From the NCBI RefSeq assembly GCF_014217785.1, contig NZ_CP048814.1, positions 4,464,001 through 4,528,000 on the forward strand: DNA of 64,000 nt, written 5' to 3'. The position numbers and the translations under genes are program-made. The stretch is from Rhodococcus triatomae (GTDB lineage Bacteria > Actinomycetota > Actinomycetes > Mycobacteriales > Mycobacteriaceae). A model generated the notes under the pieces. The model did no database searches and was not told where the DNA came from. It saw only the letters and a list, made by a program, of their open reading frames with translations. Shown piece by piece: positions 1 through 11,031 of the stretch. Numbering within the stretch: the first letter of the stretch is position 1; the number at the start of each line of letters is the position of its first letter.

Positions 1-893
<893 letters not shown>

Positions 894-1210
894 GTCAGCT
901 CCACTCGTCTTCGATTAGCCGTCGACCGGGCTGTGTCGACGGCCGGAGGACACGGCCGCGCGGCGATCTCGGGGGCTGCGCTGCGGGAACAGCGGTGCCG
1001 GGACCGGCCGGTGCCGTGGTACCTCGCTCCAGTCTAACAGTACGCTTGTCCTGTGAAAGCTGAGGGCACCCTTCGTACCCTCGAACTTCACCCGATGGTT
1101 CCAGTCTTCACTTTCGTGTCGCGCGCCGGCAATCGTCGAGCCCGACCGGGGCCTGCCGTAGTGTGCACTCCCGGGGGTCGCGTTCCATTCACCTCGACAA
1201 CGGATGAGAG
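894..1210. other. Intergenic region between acn and the divergent Rv1476-like gene
   Basis: This 317-base gap must hold the promoters of two divergent genes. I see no convincing open frame, no paired -35/-10 elements and no strong palindrome in it. The open frames crossing it are short, arginine-rich and look like high-GC shadows. Confidence 0.5.
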
Positions 1211-1834
1211 ATGTCTGCACCTTTCGTGACTGTGTTGCCGCTCGGTGCGGCCTCGCCGGCCGCTACCGCGGTTCCGCACGTGGCTGCTCTTCCGCGTGCG
1301 GTGGAATTGCCCTCCGGGGTGGAGGTGTCGGAGATCCTCGCCGACGTGGCCGCGGACGGCGTCGCGGCGCCGGACGCCGTGGTGGACGAACTGCTGGCGG
1401 TCGTCGATCGCGCGGCCGGGCACGGAATCGACCTGAGCATCGTCGTACTCGAGGAGAACCCGACCCGCGATTCGGAACTACGTGACCTGGCCACCGACGT
1501 CGGCGCCGAGGAGGGCGGGACGGTTCTGGTGCTCAGCCCCAACTGGGTGGGCTCGTACAGCGACTCGATCAGCCGAGTCCAGCTCGAGTCCGGGCAGGAC
1601 CGGACCTACACCGGGGGCGACGCGGTGGTGGCTGCGGACAACTTCGTCGACGACCTGCTGGAGCCGGGCCCACCGTGGACCCTGCTGACGGTCCTCGTGC
1701 TCGGTGTCGTCGCACTGGCGACGGCGGCGCTGATCCGGGCGAAGCTCCGACGCGGGGACGATGCGCCTGCCTCTTCGTCGGAGGGAACCGGCGATCGGCA
1801 CGTTCCGGAGGATGCGCCCTCGGCGCGACCCTGA
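1211..1834 (+). CDS. Rv1476-family membrane protein
   Basis: This is a 207-residue protein. A hydrophilic N-terminal domain of about 150 residues (including VEVSEILADVAADGV) is followed by one transmembrane helix near residues 157-178 and a short charged tail. That layout and its place between acn and a RipA-type peptidase match the Rv1476 family of unknown function. The N-terminal domain has no export signal, so I expect it to face the cytoplasm with a C-terminal anchor, but this is inference. The ATG at 1211 has only a weak GAGAG upstream; a nearby GTG could be the real start. The neighbouring cell-wall peptidase hints at an envelope role without proving one. Confidence 0.75.
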   Translation: MSAPFVTVLPLGAASPAATAVPHVAALPRAVELPSGVEVSEILADVAADGVAAPDAVVDELLAVVDRAAGHGIDLSIVVLEENPTRDSELRDLATDVGAEEGGTVLVLSPNWVGSYSDSISRVQLESGQDRTYTGGDAVVAADNFVDDLLEPGPPWTLLTVLVLGVVALATAALIRAKLRRGDDAPASSSEGTGDRHVPEDAPSARP

Positions 1835-2216
1835 ATCGTCGATTCGCGCTACGTACTCCCTCGGCCGGAGTCCGAATTCCGACCGTTTTCCGACTGTCGA
1901 CGCCGAGGGGTCGACCGACCGAGTTGTCCGGTTTCGGGACGCCGCTGTCGACGTTCGTCCGGCATTTGTCCGATTACTCCCGTTCGATACGGATGATTCC
2001 GGTGATCTCGGCCTATGTCGCGAGTTTGCGCAGGTCGAATTACCAATGTGTTATTTGTGGCTAATGTTTCCGCGCGGGCTGCGAGTGTCGTACGGTGCGA
2101 ATGATGCGCCTTGTGAAAGAAGTGCTCCAGACTGACGCGATCCTTCCCGCGGGACGGATGGTGGCGGTGCGGTGGGCGCGAGGCGCCGTCGAGGCGCAGC
2201 ACCGAGGGAGAGACGT
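1835..2216. other. Intergenic region upstream of the RipA-type peptidase
   Basis: These 382 bases are largely without coding signal. The part around 2035-2070 is visibly richer in A/T than its surroundings and is the likeliest place for the ripA promoter. I could not assign paired promoter hexamers or a direct-repeat MtrA-like site by eye. Confidence 0.4.
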
Positions 2217-3710
2217 GTGAAACGGGCACCTGTGGGCGGACTCGGCTCTCGCACCCGGCGCCATCGGCGCTCGCGCGCGAGGGCGCTCCGGACCGGCACC
2301 CTCGCCGTCGGGATCGCACTCGTGTCGACGTTGCTGATCGGCTCGGGCCAGTTGGCGATCGCGGTTCCTCCGCCACCGCCGAACCCGAGCGATCTCGACA
2401 TCGCGGACGCGCAGACTCGGGTGGCGGCGGGAGCCGGCGAGGTGAGCGCACTGATCAATCTCGTCGCCGCGGCGGACCAGCGGCTCGCCGAACTCGACAA
2501 CGAGGTCGCCGTCAGGCGGGAGAGTGTGAACAAGGCGCTCGTCGATCTGCAGAACGCGCGCAGCGCCGCGGACGCCGCGGCGAGTGCCGTGTTCGCGTCC
2601 CAGGAGGGCTTGCGGGACGCCGCCGCGCAGATCGATCTCGCGCAGACCGACTTCGACGAGTACGCCGTGTCGAGCTACGTCCGGGGCACGAACGTGTCCT
2701 CACTCTCGGCCTATCTCGGTGCCGGCGCGCCGGACGACGTCCTCGATCGGGCGCAGGCCTTGAAACTCATCTCGGTGAGCCGCAACGCCGTCCTCGACGA
2801 GCTGCAGCGGGCCCGCACCGAGCAGGCGAACCGGGATTCCGCGGCGCGGGAGGCGAAGCAGCAGGCCGACGCCGCGGCGCAGCAGGCCGAGGAACGCAAG
2901 TCTCTCGCCGAGCAGGCGATCGCGGCCGCGCGCGCCGCGCTGGACGGTCAGGTGGCACGCAAGTCGCAGATCGAATCGGAGCGCGCGGCGGCGCAGTCGC
3001 AGCTGGAGGCGGCACGAGCGAACGCGTCCGGGCTCGAGGGGCAGCGTGTGGCGTACACCGCCTGGGAACGTCAGCGCCAGGCCGAGGAGGCCGCCGCAGC
3101 CGCCGCGGCGGCAGCCGCGCAGGACGCAGCCCGTGACGCGGCAGCGCGGGTCGCCGCGAACCAGGCGGCGCGCGAGCTCGCCGCTCGGCTGGCGGAGGAA
3201 CAGACACCACACACCTCACTCGACGACTACACGCCCAGCCCCTCGACGAAGCCGTCCACCAGACCCTCGACGTCGACCGTCACCGGTAGTGCGGCCATCG
3301 AGACGGTGATCGACCGGGGGATGTCGCAACTCGGAGTCCCGTACTCGTGGGGCGGCGGCGACGAGAACGGGCCGACCAAGGGAATCCGCGACGGTGGCGT
3401 GGCCGACAGCTACGGCGACTTCGACAAGGTCGGTTTCGACTGCTCGGGGCTGATGATCTACGCCTTCGCGGGTATCGGGATCTCCCTGCCCCACTACACC
3501 GGCTATCAGTACACCGCGGGTACCCAGGTGCCCTCCTCCGAGATGCGTCGCGGGGACATGATCTTCTGGGGCCCGAACGCCAGCCAGCACGTGGCGTTGT
3601 ACCTCGGCGACGGGCAGATGCTGGAGGCTCCGCAGTCCGGCTCGGTGGTCAAGGTGTCGCCGGTGCGATGGGATGGCATGACCCCCTACGCTGTACGTAT
3701 GGTGACGTAG
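2217..3710 (+). CDS. ripA: Secreted NlpC/P60 peptidoglycan endopeptidase, RipA type
   Basis: RipA-type enzymes cut peptide stems of peptidoglycan during cell separation. The GTG at 2217 is preferred over the upstream 2172 start because GAGGGAGAG lies just before it; this gives 497 residues. Order: basic N-terminus, signal or anchor helix around residues 25-45, a long Ala/Gln/Glu-rich coiled coil (about 60-330), a Ser/Thr/Pro linker, and a C-terminal NlpC/P60 domain. The catalytic residues are visible as Cys409 (FDCSGL), His458 (SQHVALYLG) and Glu470 (MLEAP). Their spacing of 49 and 12 residues equals that of Mtb RipA (C383, H432, E444). Mtb has ripA and ripB side by side; here only one gene precedes moxR. 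The long coiled coil suggests autoinhibition and partner binding, as in RipA. Confidence 0.93.
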   Translation: MKRAPVGGLGSRTRRHRRSRARALRTGTLAVGIALVSTLLIGSGQLAIAVPPPPPNPSDLDIADAQTRVAAGAGEVSALINLVAAADQRLAELDNEVAVRRESVNKALVDLQNARSAADAAASAVFASQEGLRDAAAQIDLAQTDFDEYAVSSYVRGTNVSSLSAYLGAGAPDDVLDRAQALKLISVSRNAVLDELQRARTEQANRDSAAREAKQQADAAAQQAEERKSLAEQAIAAARAALDGQVARKSQIESERAAAQSQLEAARANASGLEGQRVAYTAWERQRQAEEAAAAAAAAAAQDAARDAAARVAANQAARELAARLAEEQTPHTSLDDYTPSPSTKPSTRPSTSTVTGSAAIETVIDRGMSQLGVPYSWGGGDENGPTKGIRDGGVADSYGDFDKVGFDCSGLMIYAFAGIGISLPHYTGYQYTAGTQVPSSEMRRGDMIFWGPNASQHVALYLGDGQMLEAPQSGSVVKVSPVRWDGMTPYAVRMVT

Positions 3711-3827
3711 GACATGGGGACATAGGAGGCAGCGCCGTTACTCGGTCGTTTGTCTGTCCACGTGCACCTGGAATAGTGATCAGTACGTGTACGGGTGGGA
3801 CGATCAGGTGAAAGCGGTGGATTCTTG

Positions 3828-5357
3828 GTGACCTCGGAAAGCACTGGTTCCGGCGGCGTCGACGGCTCGAAGGCCGACGACAAGGCTCAGGGCTCCGATT
3901 CGAAGGGCGCCGACTCCGGGTCGACCGGCGTGCAGCCGGGTGTCTCGAAGACGAGTGACGCACAGCCGGCGGGAACAGGGTCGGACGGAACCACGCCGCC
4001 CGATTCGCAGACGGGCGCCGCGAGCGCAGCCGAGGCGAAGGCAGCCGAGGTGAAGACGGAAGCCGCGACCCGCGGTGGTCACGGCGAAGCCGCTGCGCAG
4101 GACGAGGCCGCTGCGACGCAGGATGAGGCGACTGCCACCGAGACGCCCGCAGTCGGTACGAAGGAGCCCGCGCGCACCAACGGTGTGACGGCGTCCCCGC
4201 CTGTTCCCGCCCAGCCTGCTCCCACCCAGCCCGCTCCCACCCAGCCTGCTCCCACACCGCCGGTACCGAACGCTCCCGCACCGTCGGCAGAGCTGGCGTC
4301 GGACGTGCAGACGCTCGAACGTGCGATCTACGAGGTCAAGCGCGTCATCGTGGGTCAGGACCGGCTGGTCGAGCGCATCCTGGTCGGCTTGCTCGCCCGC
4401 GGGCACGTCCTGCTCGAGGGTGTCCCCGGCGTGGCGAAGACGCTCGCGGTCGAGACGTTCGCCAAGGTCGTCGGCGGGTCCTTCTCCCGTGTCCAGTTCA
4501 CCCCGGACCTGGTGCCCACCGACCTCATCGGTACCCGGATCTATCGTCAGGGTCGCGAGGAGTTCGACACCGAACTCGGGCCGGTGGTCGCGAACTTCGT
4601 CCTCGCGGACGAGATCAACCGCGCCCCCGCCAAGGTCCAGTCCGCGCTCCTCGAGGTGATGGCGGAGCGCCACGTGTCGATCGGTGGCAAGCGGTACCAC
4701 ATGCCCGATCCGTTCCTCGTGATGGCCACGCAGAACCCGATCGAGAACGAGGGCGTGTATCCGCTCCCCGAGGCACAGCGCGACCGTTTCCTGTTCAAGA
4801 TCCTGGTCGACTACCCGTCGGTCGAGGAGGAACGCGAGATCGTCTATCGGATGGGCGTGAGTGCCCCGGAGCCGCATCAGATCCTCGGGCCCGAGGAACT
4901 CATCCGCCTGCAGAAGGTGGCGAGCGCGGTGTTCGTCCACCACGCACTGGTCGACTACGTCGTGCGGCTCATCGCCGCGACACGTACCCCCGAACAACTC
5001 GGTCTGCACGACGTCAAGGGCTGGATCGCCTACGGCGCGTCACCGCGTGCCACCCTCGGCATCATCGCCGCCGCGCGGGCGCTGGCGTTGCTTCGTGGAC
5101 GCGACTACGTCGTTCCCCAGGACGTCCTCGAGGTCGTGCCGGATGTACTCCGGCATCGGCTGGTGCTCTCGTACGACGCTCTCGCCGACGAGGTCGACGC
5201 GGACGACATCATCACGCGGATCCTGCAGACGGTGGGGCTTCCGCAGATCGCGGCGCAGCCCGTCGCGCAGCCGCCTGTCCAGGGGCATCCGGTACCGGCG
5301 CCCTATCAGGGGGCGCAGGTGCCCGTCGGTCCGAACGCGATGAGCCGGCCACGGTGA
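3828..5357 (+). CDS. moxR: MoxR-family AAA+ ATPase with a long disordered N-terminus
   Basis: MoxR ATPases act as chaperones for partner proteins carrying VWA domains. The AAA+ core spans about residues 155-480, with Walker A GVPGVAKT (198-205), Walker B LADEINRAP and sensor ATQNP. The first 150 residues are Ala/Glu/Thr/Pro-rich and look unstructured, including three QPAPT units. Mtb MoxR1 is only about 377 residues, so this tail is an extra. The GTG at 3828 is one possible start; TTG 3825 and an upstream frame from 3795 are also open, and no ribosome site decides between them. The gene overlaps the DUF58 gene by 4 nt, and the order moxR, DUF58, VWA is the classic MoxR operon (Mtb Rv1479-Rv1481). 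Confidence 0.92.
   Translation: MTSESTGSGGVDGSKADDKAQGSDSKGADSGSTGVQPGVSKTSDAQPAGTGSDGTTPPDSQTGAASAAEAKAAEVKTEAATRGGHGEAAAQDEAAATQDEATATETPAVGTKEPARTNGVTASPPVPAQPAPTQPAPTQPAPTPPVPNAPAPSAELASDVQTLERAIYEVKRVIVGQDRLVERILVGLLARGHVLLEGVPGVAKTLAVETFAKVVGGSFSRVQFTPDLVPTDLIGTRIYRQGREEFDTELGPVVANFVLADEINRAPAKVQSALLEVMAERHVSIGGKRYHMPDPFLVMATQNPIENEGVYPLPEAQRDRFLFKILVDYPSVEEEREIVYRMGVSAPEPHQILGPEELIRLQKVASAVFVHHALVDYVVRLIAATRTPEQLGLHDVKGWIAYGASPRATLGIIAAARALALLRGRDYVVPQDVLEVVPDVLRHRLVLSYDALADEVDADDIITRILQTVGLPQIAAQPVAQPPVQGHPVPAPYQGAQVPVGPNAMSRPR
4212..4256 (+). repeat. Three tandem 15-bp units inside moxR
   Basis: Three near-identical 15-bp units (cagcctgctcccacc and variants with one or two changes) encode repeated QPAPT in the disordered tail of MoxR. 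The repeat stays in frame, so slippage would change tail length without breaking the protein. Confidence 0.85.
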
Positions 5358-6325
5358 GTGCCCGCGAGGAGCGTGCCGTCGCGGCCGCGCCCCCGTCCTT
5401 CCGATCCGGTGAACTGAGCGACCCCAAGCTGTCGGCGGCGCTCCGCACCCTCGAGCTGACGGTGCGCCGCAAGCTCGACGGCGTACTGCACGGCGACCAC
5501 CTGGGATTGATCCCGGGGCCCGGATCCGAACCGGGGGAGGCCCGCGAGTACCAGCCCGGTGACGACGTCCGGCAGATGGACTGGTCGGTGACGGCTCGCA
5601 CGACCCATCCCCACGTCCGGCAGACGGTGGCCGATCGGGAACTCGAGACCTGGCTGGTGGTGGATCTGTCGGCGAGCCTGGACTTCGGTACGGCGGCGTG
5701 CGAGAAGCGCGATCTCGCGATCGCCGCCGCGGCCGCGATCACCTACCTGACCTCGAACGGCGGCAACCGGGTGGGTGCGGTCGTGTCCACGGGGGCGACC
5801 ACCACCCGGATGGCGGCGCGCGGGGGCCGCGTGCACGCCCAGGCGATGTTGCGGCGGATCGCCACCACTCCGCACGCACCCGACGGGGTGCGCGGCGACC
5901 TGCGGGGCGCTCTCGAGGCGTTGCGCAGGCCGGAACGGCGCCGCGGCCTCGTGGTCGTCATCAGCGACTTCCTGGGCCCCATCGACTGGGAGCGGTCGTT
6001 GCGTGCGCTCGCCGGTCGGCACGACGTCCTCGGGGTCGAGGTTCTCGACCCTCGCGATCTCGAACTCCCCGACATCGGTGACGTCGTCCTGCACGACCCG
6101 GAGTCGGGACGAACCCGCGAATTCTCGATCACTCCGCAACTACAGGCGGATTTCGCGCGGGCGGCCGCGGCCCACCGTGGCGACGTCGTGCAGGCGCTGC
6201 GGCGAGCCGGTGCGCCGGTGTTGAGTCTGCGCACGGACAGGGATTGGATCTCCGACGTCGTCCGCTTCGTGCAGGCTCGCAAACACAGTTACGGTGCAGC
6301 GCTGAGCCAGGGGTCCCGCCGGTGA
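5354..6325 (+). CDS. DUF58 domain protein of the MoxR operon
   Basis: This 323-residue protein has the DUF58 layout. There is a conserved [23 protein letters not shown] stretch near residues 58-80, read as DUF58 core, and a following VWA-like Rossmann half containing [12 protein letters not shown] near residue 100. Mtb Rv1480 is the positional match. No membrane helix is visible. The GTG at 5354 overlaps the moxR stop (GTGA) and its own stop overlaps the next start in the same way, so translation of the three genes is probably coupled. The family is thought to act with MoxR and a membrane VWA protein; the substrate is unknown. Confidence 0.9.
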   Translation: MSAREERAVAAAPPSFRSGELSDPKLSAALRTLELTVRRKLDGVLHGDHLGLIPGPGSEPGEAREYQPGDDVRQMDWSVTARTTHPHVRQTVADRELETWLVVDLSASLDFGTAACEKRDLAIAAAAAITYLTSNGGNRVGAVVSTGATTTRMAARGGRVHAQAMLRRIATTPHAPDGVRGDLRGALEALRRPERRRGLVVVISDFLGPIDWERSLRALAGRHDVLGVEVLDPRDLELPDIGDVVLHDPESGRTREFSITPQLQADFARAAAAHRGDVVQALRRAGAPVLSLRTDRDWISDVVRFVQARKHSYGAALSQGSRR

Positions 6326-7302
6326 GCCTGTCGCAATTCTCGAACCCGTTGTGGTTGCTGTTCCTGCTGGTCGTGGCGACGCTCGTCGTCGGCTACGTCC
6401 TGGTGCAGCGCCGGAGGCACCGGAACACACTGCGGTTCACGAACTTCGCACTGCTCGAACGGGTCGCTCCGGATCGGCCCGGGTGGATCCGGCACGTGCC
6501 CGTCCTGCTGCTGGTGCTGTCCCTGGTGTTCTTCACCGTCGCACTCGCGGGACCGACGAGGGACGAGCGGGTTCCGAGGAACCGGGCGACGGTGATCATG
6601 GCCATCGACGTCTCCCTCTCGATGCAGGCCACCGACGTGGAGCCGACCCGGCTGGCCGCCGCCCAGGAAGCCGCGAAATCGTTCGCCGACGGGCTGACGC
6701 CCGGGATCAACCTGGGTCTCGTCGCGTTCGCGGGCACTGCCTCGGTGCTCGTGTCCCCGACGACGAATCGGGACGCGACCAAGGCTGCGATCGACAATCT
6801 GCAGCTCAGTGAGCGCACCGCGACAGGCGAAGCGATCTTCACTTCGCTGCAGTCCATCTCGACGCTGGCCGCGGTGCTCGGCGGCGGGGACGAGGCGCCG
6901 CCCGCCCGGATCGTGCTGCTGTCCGACGGCAAACAGACGGTGCCGGAGAGCCCGGACGATCCGCGGGGCGGCTTCACTGCGGCCCGCCAGGCGAAGGATC
7001 AGGGCGTGCCGGTCTCCACGATCTCCTTCGGCACCACCTACGGGCGGGTGGAGATCGAGAGCGACCGGATCCCGGTGCCCGTGGACGACGAGTCCCTGCG
7101 GGAGATCGCGGATCTGTCCGGCGGCAGCTTCTTCACGGCGTCGAGTCTCGAGGAACTGCGCAAGGTCTACGACACTCTCGAGGAGCAGATCGGCTTCGAG
7201 ACGCGTCGCGGCGACGCGAGCCGTCCCTGGATGCTGCTCGGGGTCCTGTTCGCGACCACAGGATTGGCGACGGCGCTGGTGTTCCGTCAGCGCCTGCCCT
7301 AA
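6322..7302 (+). CDS. Membrane-anchored VWA-domain protein (BatA-like, Rv1481 type)
   Basis: This 326-residue protein has two N-terminal transmembrane helices (about 8-30 and 58-80), a von Willebrand A domain, and a C-terminal helix near 303-322. The MIDAS metal-site motif is visible as DVSLS near residue 95, with a conserved downstream GLVAFAG strand. It is the third gene of the moxR operon, and the GTG at 6322 overlaps the previous stop. Proteins of this type bind partners on the outer face of the membrane through the metal site and are probably matured by MoxR. Its position just before fabG1-inhA is the same as in mycobacteria. Confidence 0.9.
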   Translation: MSLSQFSNPLWLLFLLVVATLVVGYVLVQRRRHRNTLRFTNFALLERVAPDRPGWIRHVPVLLLVLSLVFFTVALAGPTRDERVPRNRATVIMAIDVSLSMQATDVEPTRLAAAQEAAKSFADGLTPGINLGLVAFAGTASVLVSPTTNRDATKAAIDNLQLSERTATGEAIFTSLQSISTLAAVLGGGDEAPPARIVLLSDGKQTVPESPDDPRGGFTAARQAKDQGVPVSTISFGTTYGRVEIESDRIPVPVDDESLREIADLSGGSFFTASSLEELRKVYDTLEEQIGFETRRGDASRPWMLLGVLFATTGLATALVFRQRLP

Positions 7303-7361
7303 TGTCCTCGTCCGATCCCGCTCACCGGTGGTGTCCCACCGGTGCCCGTCGTCGTTACTGA

Positions 7362-8138
<777 letters not shown>

Positions 8139-8212
8139 GCGACGAGATCCGCCGAATCCGCGCGTCGGACCCGCACGCGCGTACCGACTTCCAGCACAGG
8201 AGGAACACCACC

Positions 8213-9049
8213 ATGGGTGGACTGCTCGAGGGCAAGACCATTCTCGTCACCGGGATCATCACCGACGCGTCGATCGCCTTCCACGCGGCGGCGATGGCGC
8301 AGGAGCAGGGTGCGAAGGTGATCATCACCGGGCTGCCCGAGCGGCTGCGGCTGATCGACCGGATCGCCAGGCGCCTGCCACAGGAGGTGCCGCCGGCGAT
8401 CGGTCTCGAGATCACCAGCGAGGACGACCTCGGTGCGCTCGCGGACCGAGTCCGCGCGCTCGCGCCGGAGGGGATCGACGGTGTCCTGCACTCGATCGCC
8501 TTCGCCCCCAAGACCTTGATGGGTCCGGACGCCAAGCCGTTCCTGGAGGGGCCGGGACCGGACGCGGCGAAGGCCTTCGAGATCTCGGCCTGGAGCTACG
8601 CCTCGCTCGCCCGCGCGGTGCTTCCCGTCATGAACGAGGGCGGCTCGATCGTCGGCATGGACTTCGATCCGCGTACCGCGATGCCGTACTACAACTGGAT
8701 GGGTGTCGCGAAGGCCGCGCTCGAGTCGGTCAACCGCTACGTCGCCCGCGAGGTAGGCGCGGCGAAGCGGATTCGGTCCAATCTCGTCGCCGCCGGCCCG
8801 ATCAAGACCCTCGCCGCCAAGGCCATCGCCGGAACCGCGACGGACGACGCCGCGAAGATGAACCAGCTCAACGTGTTCTGGGACGGGTCCGCCCCGATCG
8901 GGTGGAACGTCGACGATCCGTCCGTGGTGGCGAAGTCGGTCGTGGCCCTGCTGTCGGACTGGCTGCCGGGCACCACGGGATCCATCGTGTACGTGGACGG
9001 CGGCGCGAGCCACAACACGTGGCTGCCCGAGAACCTGCCGACCGCCTGA
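8213..9049 (+). CDS. inhA: NADH-dependent enoyl-ACP reductase InhA
   Basis: InhA reduces the 2-enoyl-ACP double bond in FAS-II. The 278-residue sequence aligns along its length with Mtb InhA. It has the [11 protein letters not shown] nucleotide loop, HSI with Ser94 at the same number as in Mtb, and the catalytic Tyr160 and Lys167 (Mtb Y158, K165; the two-residue offset arises from small insertions upstream). AGGAGG sits directly before the ATG. Compared with Mtb InhA the C-terminus runs on after the VDGGA segment ([13 protein letters not shown]). cpfC follows after 4 nt, so fabG1-inhA-cpfC is likely one transcript. Confidence 0.96.
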   Translation: MGGLLEGKTILVTGIITDASIAFHAAAMAQEQGAKVIITGLPERLRLIDRIARRLPQEVPPAIGLEITSEDDLGALADRVRALAPEGIDGVLHSIAFAPKTLMGPDAKPFLEGPGPDAAKAFEISAWSYASLARAVLPVMNEGGSIVGMDFDPRTAMPYYNWMGVAKAALESVNRYVAREVGAAKRIRSNLVAAGPIKTLAAKAIAGTATDDAAKMNQLNVFWDGSAPIGWNVDDPSVVAKSVVALLSDWLPGTTGSIVYVDGGASHNTWLPENLPTA

Positions 9050-9053
9050 CGCG

Positions 9054-10115
9054 ATGACGGACGCGCTACTGGTGCTGTCGTTCGGGGGCCCCGAGCGCCC
9101 GGAGGACGTGCGTCCGTTCCTCGAGAACGTCACCCGAGGACGGGGCATCCCCCCCGAGCGGCTGGATGCGGTGGTCGAGCACTACCTGCACTTCGGGGGG
9201 ATCTCGCCCATCAACGCGCTCAATCGCGACATCATCACTCGGTTGGAGGCGGACCTGGCCGCCGCGGGCCTGGACCTGCCCGTCTACTTCGGCAATCGCA
9301 ACTGGCACCCGATGGTGGAAGCGACCGTGGAGCGGATGCGGGAGGACGGTGTCCGCGACGCCCTGGTGTTCGCCACCTCCGCATGGGGTGGGTACTCGGG
9401 GTGCCGCCAGTACCACGAGGATATCGCCCGGGCTCGCGAGGCAGTGGGTGCCACGGCTCCGCACCTGCGCAAGCTGCGTCAGTACTACGACCATCCGCTG
9501 CTGGTGTCCGCGTTCGCCGAATCGGTGCGGGCCGCGGCCGCTGCCCTCCCGAACGAGACGCGGGGCGGGGCCCGGTTGGTGTTCACGGCGCATTCGGTCC
9601 CGGAAGCCGCCGACGTGAATGCCGGTCCCGCCGCGGAAGGTGGCCGCCTGTACAGCCGACAGGTAGCCGAGGCCGCCCGGCTCGTCGCGGCGGAGGCGGG
9701 ATACGACGACTACGACCTGGTCTGGCAGTCCCGTTCGGGCCCGCCGCAGGTGCCGTGGCTCGAGCCGGACGTCGTCGACCACATCGACGCTCTCGCCGCC
9801 CGATCGGTTCCCGCGGTGATCGTGTGCCCGGTCGGCTTCGTCTCGGACCATCTCGAGGTCGTGTGGGACCTGGACACCGAGGCCGAGCAGGCGGCGCGCC
9901 GGCACGGAATCGGCTTCGCGCGGGCAGCGACCCCGGGCACCGACCCGCGGTTCACCCGGATGATCCTCGAGTTGATCGCCGAACGGCGCGAGGGCGCTCC
10001 GGCTCGTCGACTGGGGACCGAGCCGCTGCTCGGGGTGGGGCTCGACGGGTCGGCGTGCGCGGATCGATGCTGCCTCGCGGTTGGCCGGCCGGTTTCGGCG
10101 ACGCCCGCTCGCTGA
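9054..10115 (+). CDS. cpfC: Ferrochelatase of the coproporphyrin-dependent haem pathway
   Basis: In Actinobacteria this enzyme inserts Fe2+ into coproporphyrin III, the step before the last in haem synthesis; it was formerly called HemH or HemZ. The 353-residue protein shows [10 protein letters not shown] at the start, the substrate histidine in FTAHSVP and the acidic partner in [11 protein letters not shown]. Cys335, Cys339 and Cys340 (SACADRCC) at the C-terminus resemble the cluster-ligand region of actinobacterial ferrochelatases that carry a [2Fe-2S] centre; I could not assign the fourth ligand. It lies 4 nt after inhA, matching Mtb Rv1484-Rv1485. Confidence 0.94.
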   Translation: MTDALLVLSFGGPERPEDVRPFLENVTRGRGIPPERLDAVVEHYLHFGGISPINALNRDIITRLEADLAAAGLDLPVYFGNRNWHPMVEATVERMREDGVRDALVFATSAWGGYSGCRQYHEDIARAREAVGATAPHLRKLRQYYDHPLLVSAFAESVRAAAAALPNETRGGARLVFTAHSVPEAADVNAGPAAEGGRLYSRQVAEAARLVAAEAGYDDYDLVWQSRSGPPQVPWLEPDVVDHIDALAARSVPAVIVCPVGFVSDHLEVVWDLDTEAEQAARRHGIGFARAATPGTDPRFTRMILELIAERREGAPARRLGTEPLLGVGLDGSACADRCCLAVGRPVSATPAR

Positions 10116-10124
10116 ATCCGCGCG

Positions 10125-10964
10125 TCAGCTCACTCGCGCACCCGCGTTGACCGCGGCCGTCCGGGCGAGGCGCACCGCGGCACGCAGGGGACGGAGATGT
10201 GCCTCGAGCGCGGCGGCGGAGACCGAGTCCACGGCGCGGGTGGCCACTGCTCCCACGACCGCGCCCGCACCGTTCCCGCCCGGCCCGGTCGCGTCGGCGG
10301 CGGTGACGATGGCGGCGACGTGGTCGGCGGAGTCGAGTATCCGTAGCGCCCGCGGGGGCAGCGTGCCGGGATAGGGGTGCCGTGCGGCGTCGTCGAGAGC
10401 GGCAGCCACCGCTGCCCGGGCATCGGCGGCCGATCCGCTCACCAGAGCGAGCTCACCCACCGCGTCCGCCGCCGCGCGCACGGCCTCGCGGATCGCGTAC
10501 TCGGCCTCGCCCAGGCCGGTCGCATGGCCGCTCAGGGGTATCTCGGGAACGTCGTGCACGGTCCACCGGAGCACGTCGGGTGCCTCCGCAGCGGGGACCA
10601 CACCGATACCGTGGCTCCCGGGTGGGCCGACGAGGATGCCGTGGCCCGCGGCGAGTGCGGCCTCCGCGAAGCCCGTGCCCGCCGGCAGGGTGCTCACGTC
10701 ACCGGCAGCGGGAAGGACCAGACGCACCTCCGCGCCGGGCCGGTCCGCCACGGTCCGGCGCAGTGTCTGCAGCAGGGCGGCGACCCCGGTGGCGGCAGGT
10801 TCCGGATAGGGCAGGCCGGAACGACCCGCGGACACGGCGTCCTGGGCGAACACGAGGTGCATCGGTGCCCACCGGTGCAGGGCATCGACCAGATCGTCCG
10901 GCGCGCTCTCGCCGCGGAGCCAGGAGCCCGCCCAGGCGGCGAGAGTGGTGCTGGGAGACGTCAC
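10125..10964 (-). CDS. Conserved actinobacterial protein of unknown function (Rv1486c position)
   Basis: This 279-residue protein is rich in Ala and Gly, with no signal peptide, membrane segment or motif that I recognise. Segments such as GILVGPPGSHGIGVVPA and DVPEIPLSGHATGLGEAEY give it a globular, mixed alpha/beta look. The GTG at 10964 is chosen because earlier in-frame starts would run into the divergent DUF3097 gene. It converges on cpfC with 9 bp between the stops and occupies the same position and strand as Mtb Rv1486c. I assign no function. Confidence 0.7.
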   Translation of the reverse strand: MTSPSTTLAAWAGSWLRGESAPDDLVDALHRWAPMHLVFAQDAVSAGRSGLPYPEPAATGVAALLQTLRRTVADRPGAEVRLVLPAAGDVSTLPAGTGFAEAALAAGHGILVGPPGSHGIGVVPAAEAPDVLRWTVHDVPEIPLSGHATGLGEAEYAIREAVRAAADAVGELALVSGSAADARAAVAAALDDAARHPYPGTLPPRALRILDSADHVAAIVTAADATGPGGNGAGAVVGAVATRAVDSVSAAALEAHLRPLRAAVRLARTAAVNAGARVS

Positions 10965-11031
10965 GGCAATCCAGCATATGTCGGCGTGGCGAGTCCCGCC
11001 GCCGCGGCCGGGTGGCCTAGCGTCGAACGCC

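Noticed and set aside
4212-4256. A short repeat array that could suggest CRISPR
   Set aside because: The units are contiguous, in frame and encode QPAPT in MoxR, with no spacers.
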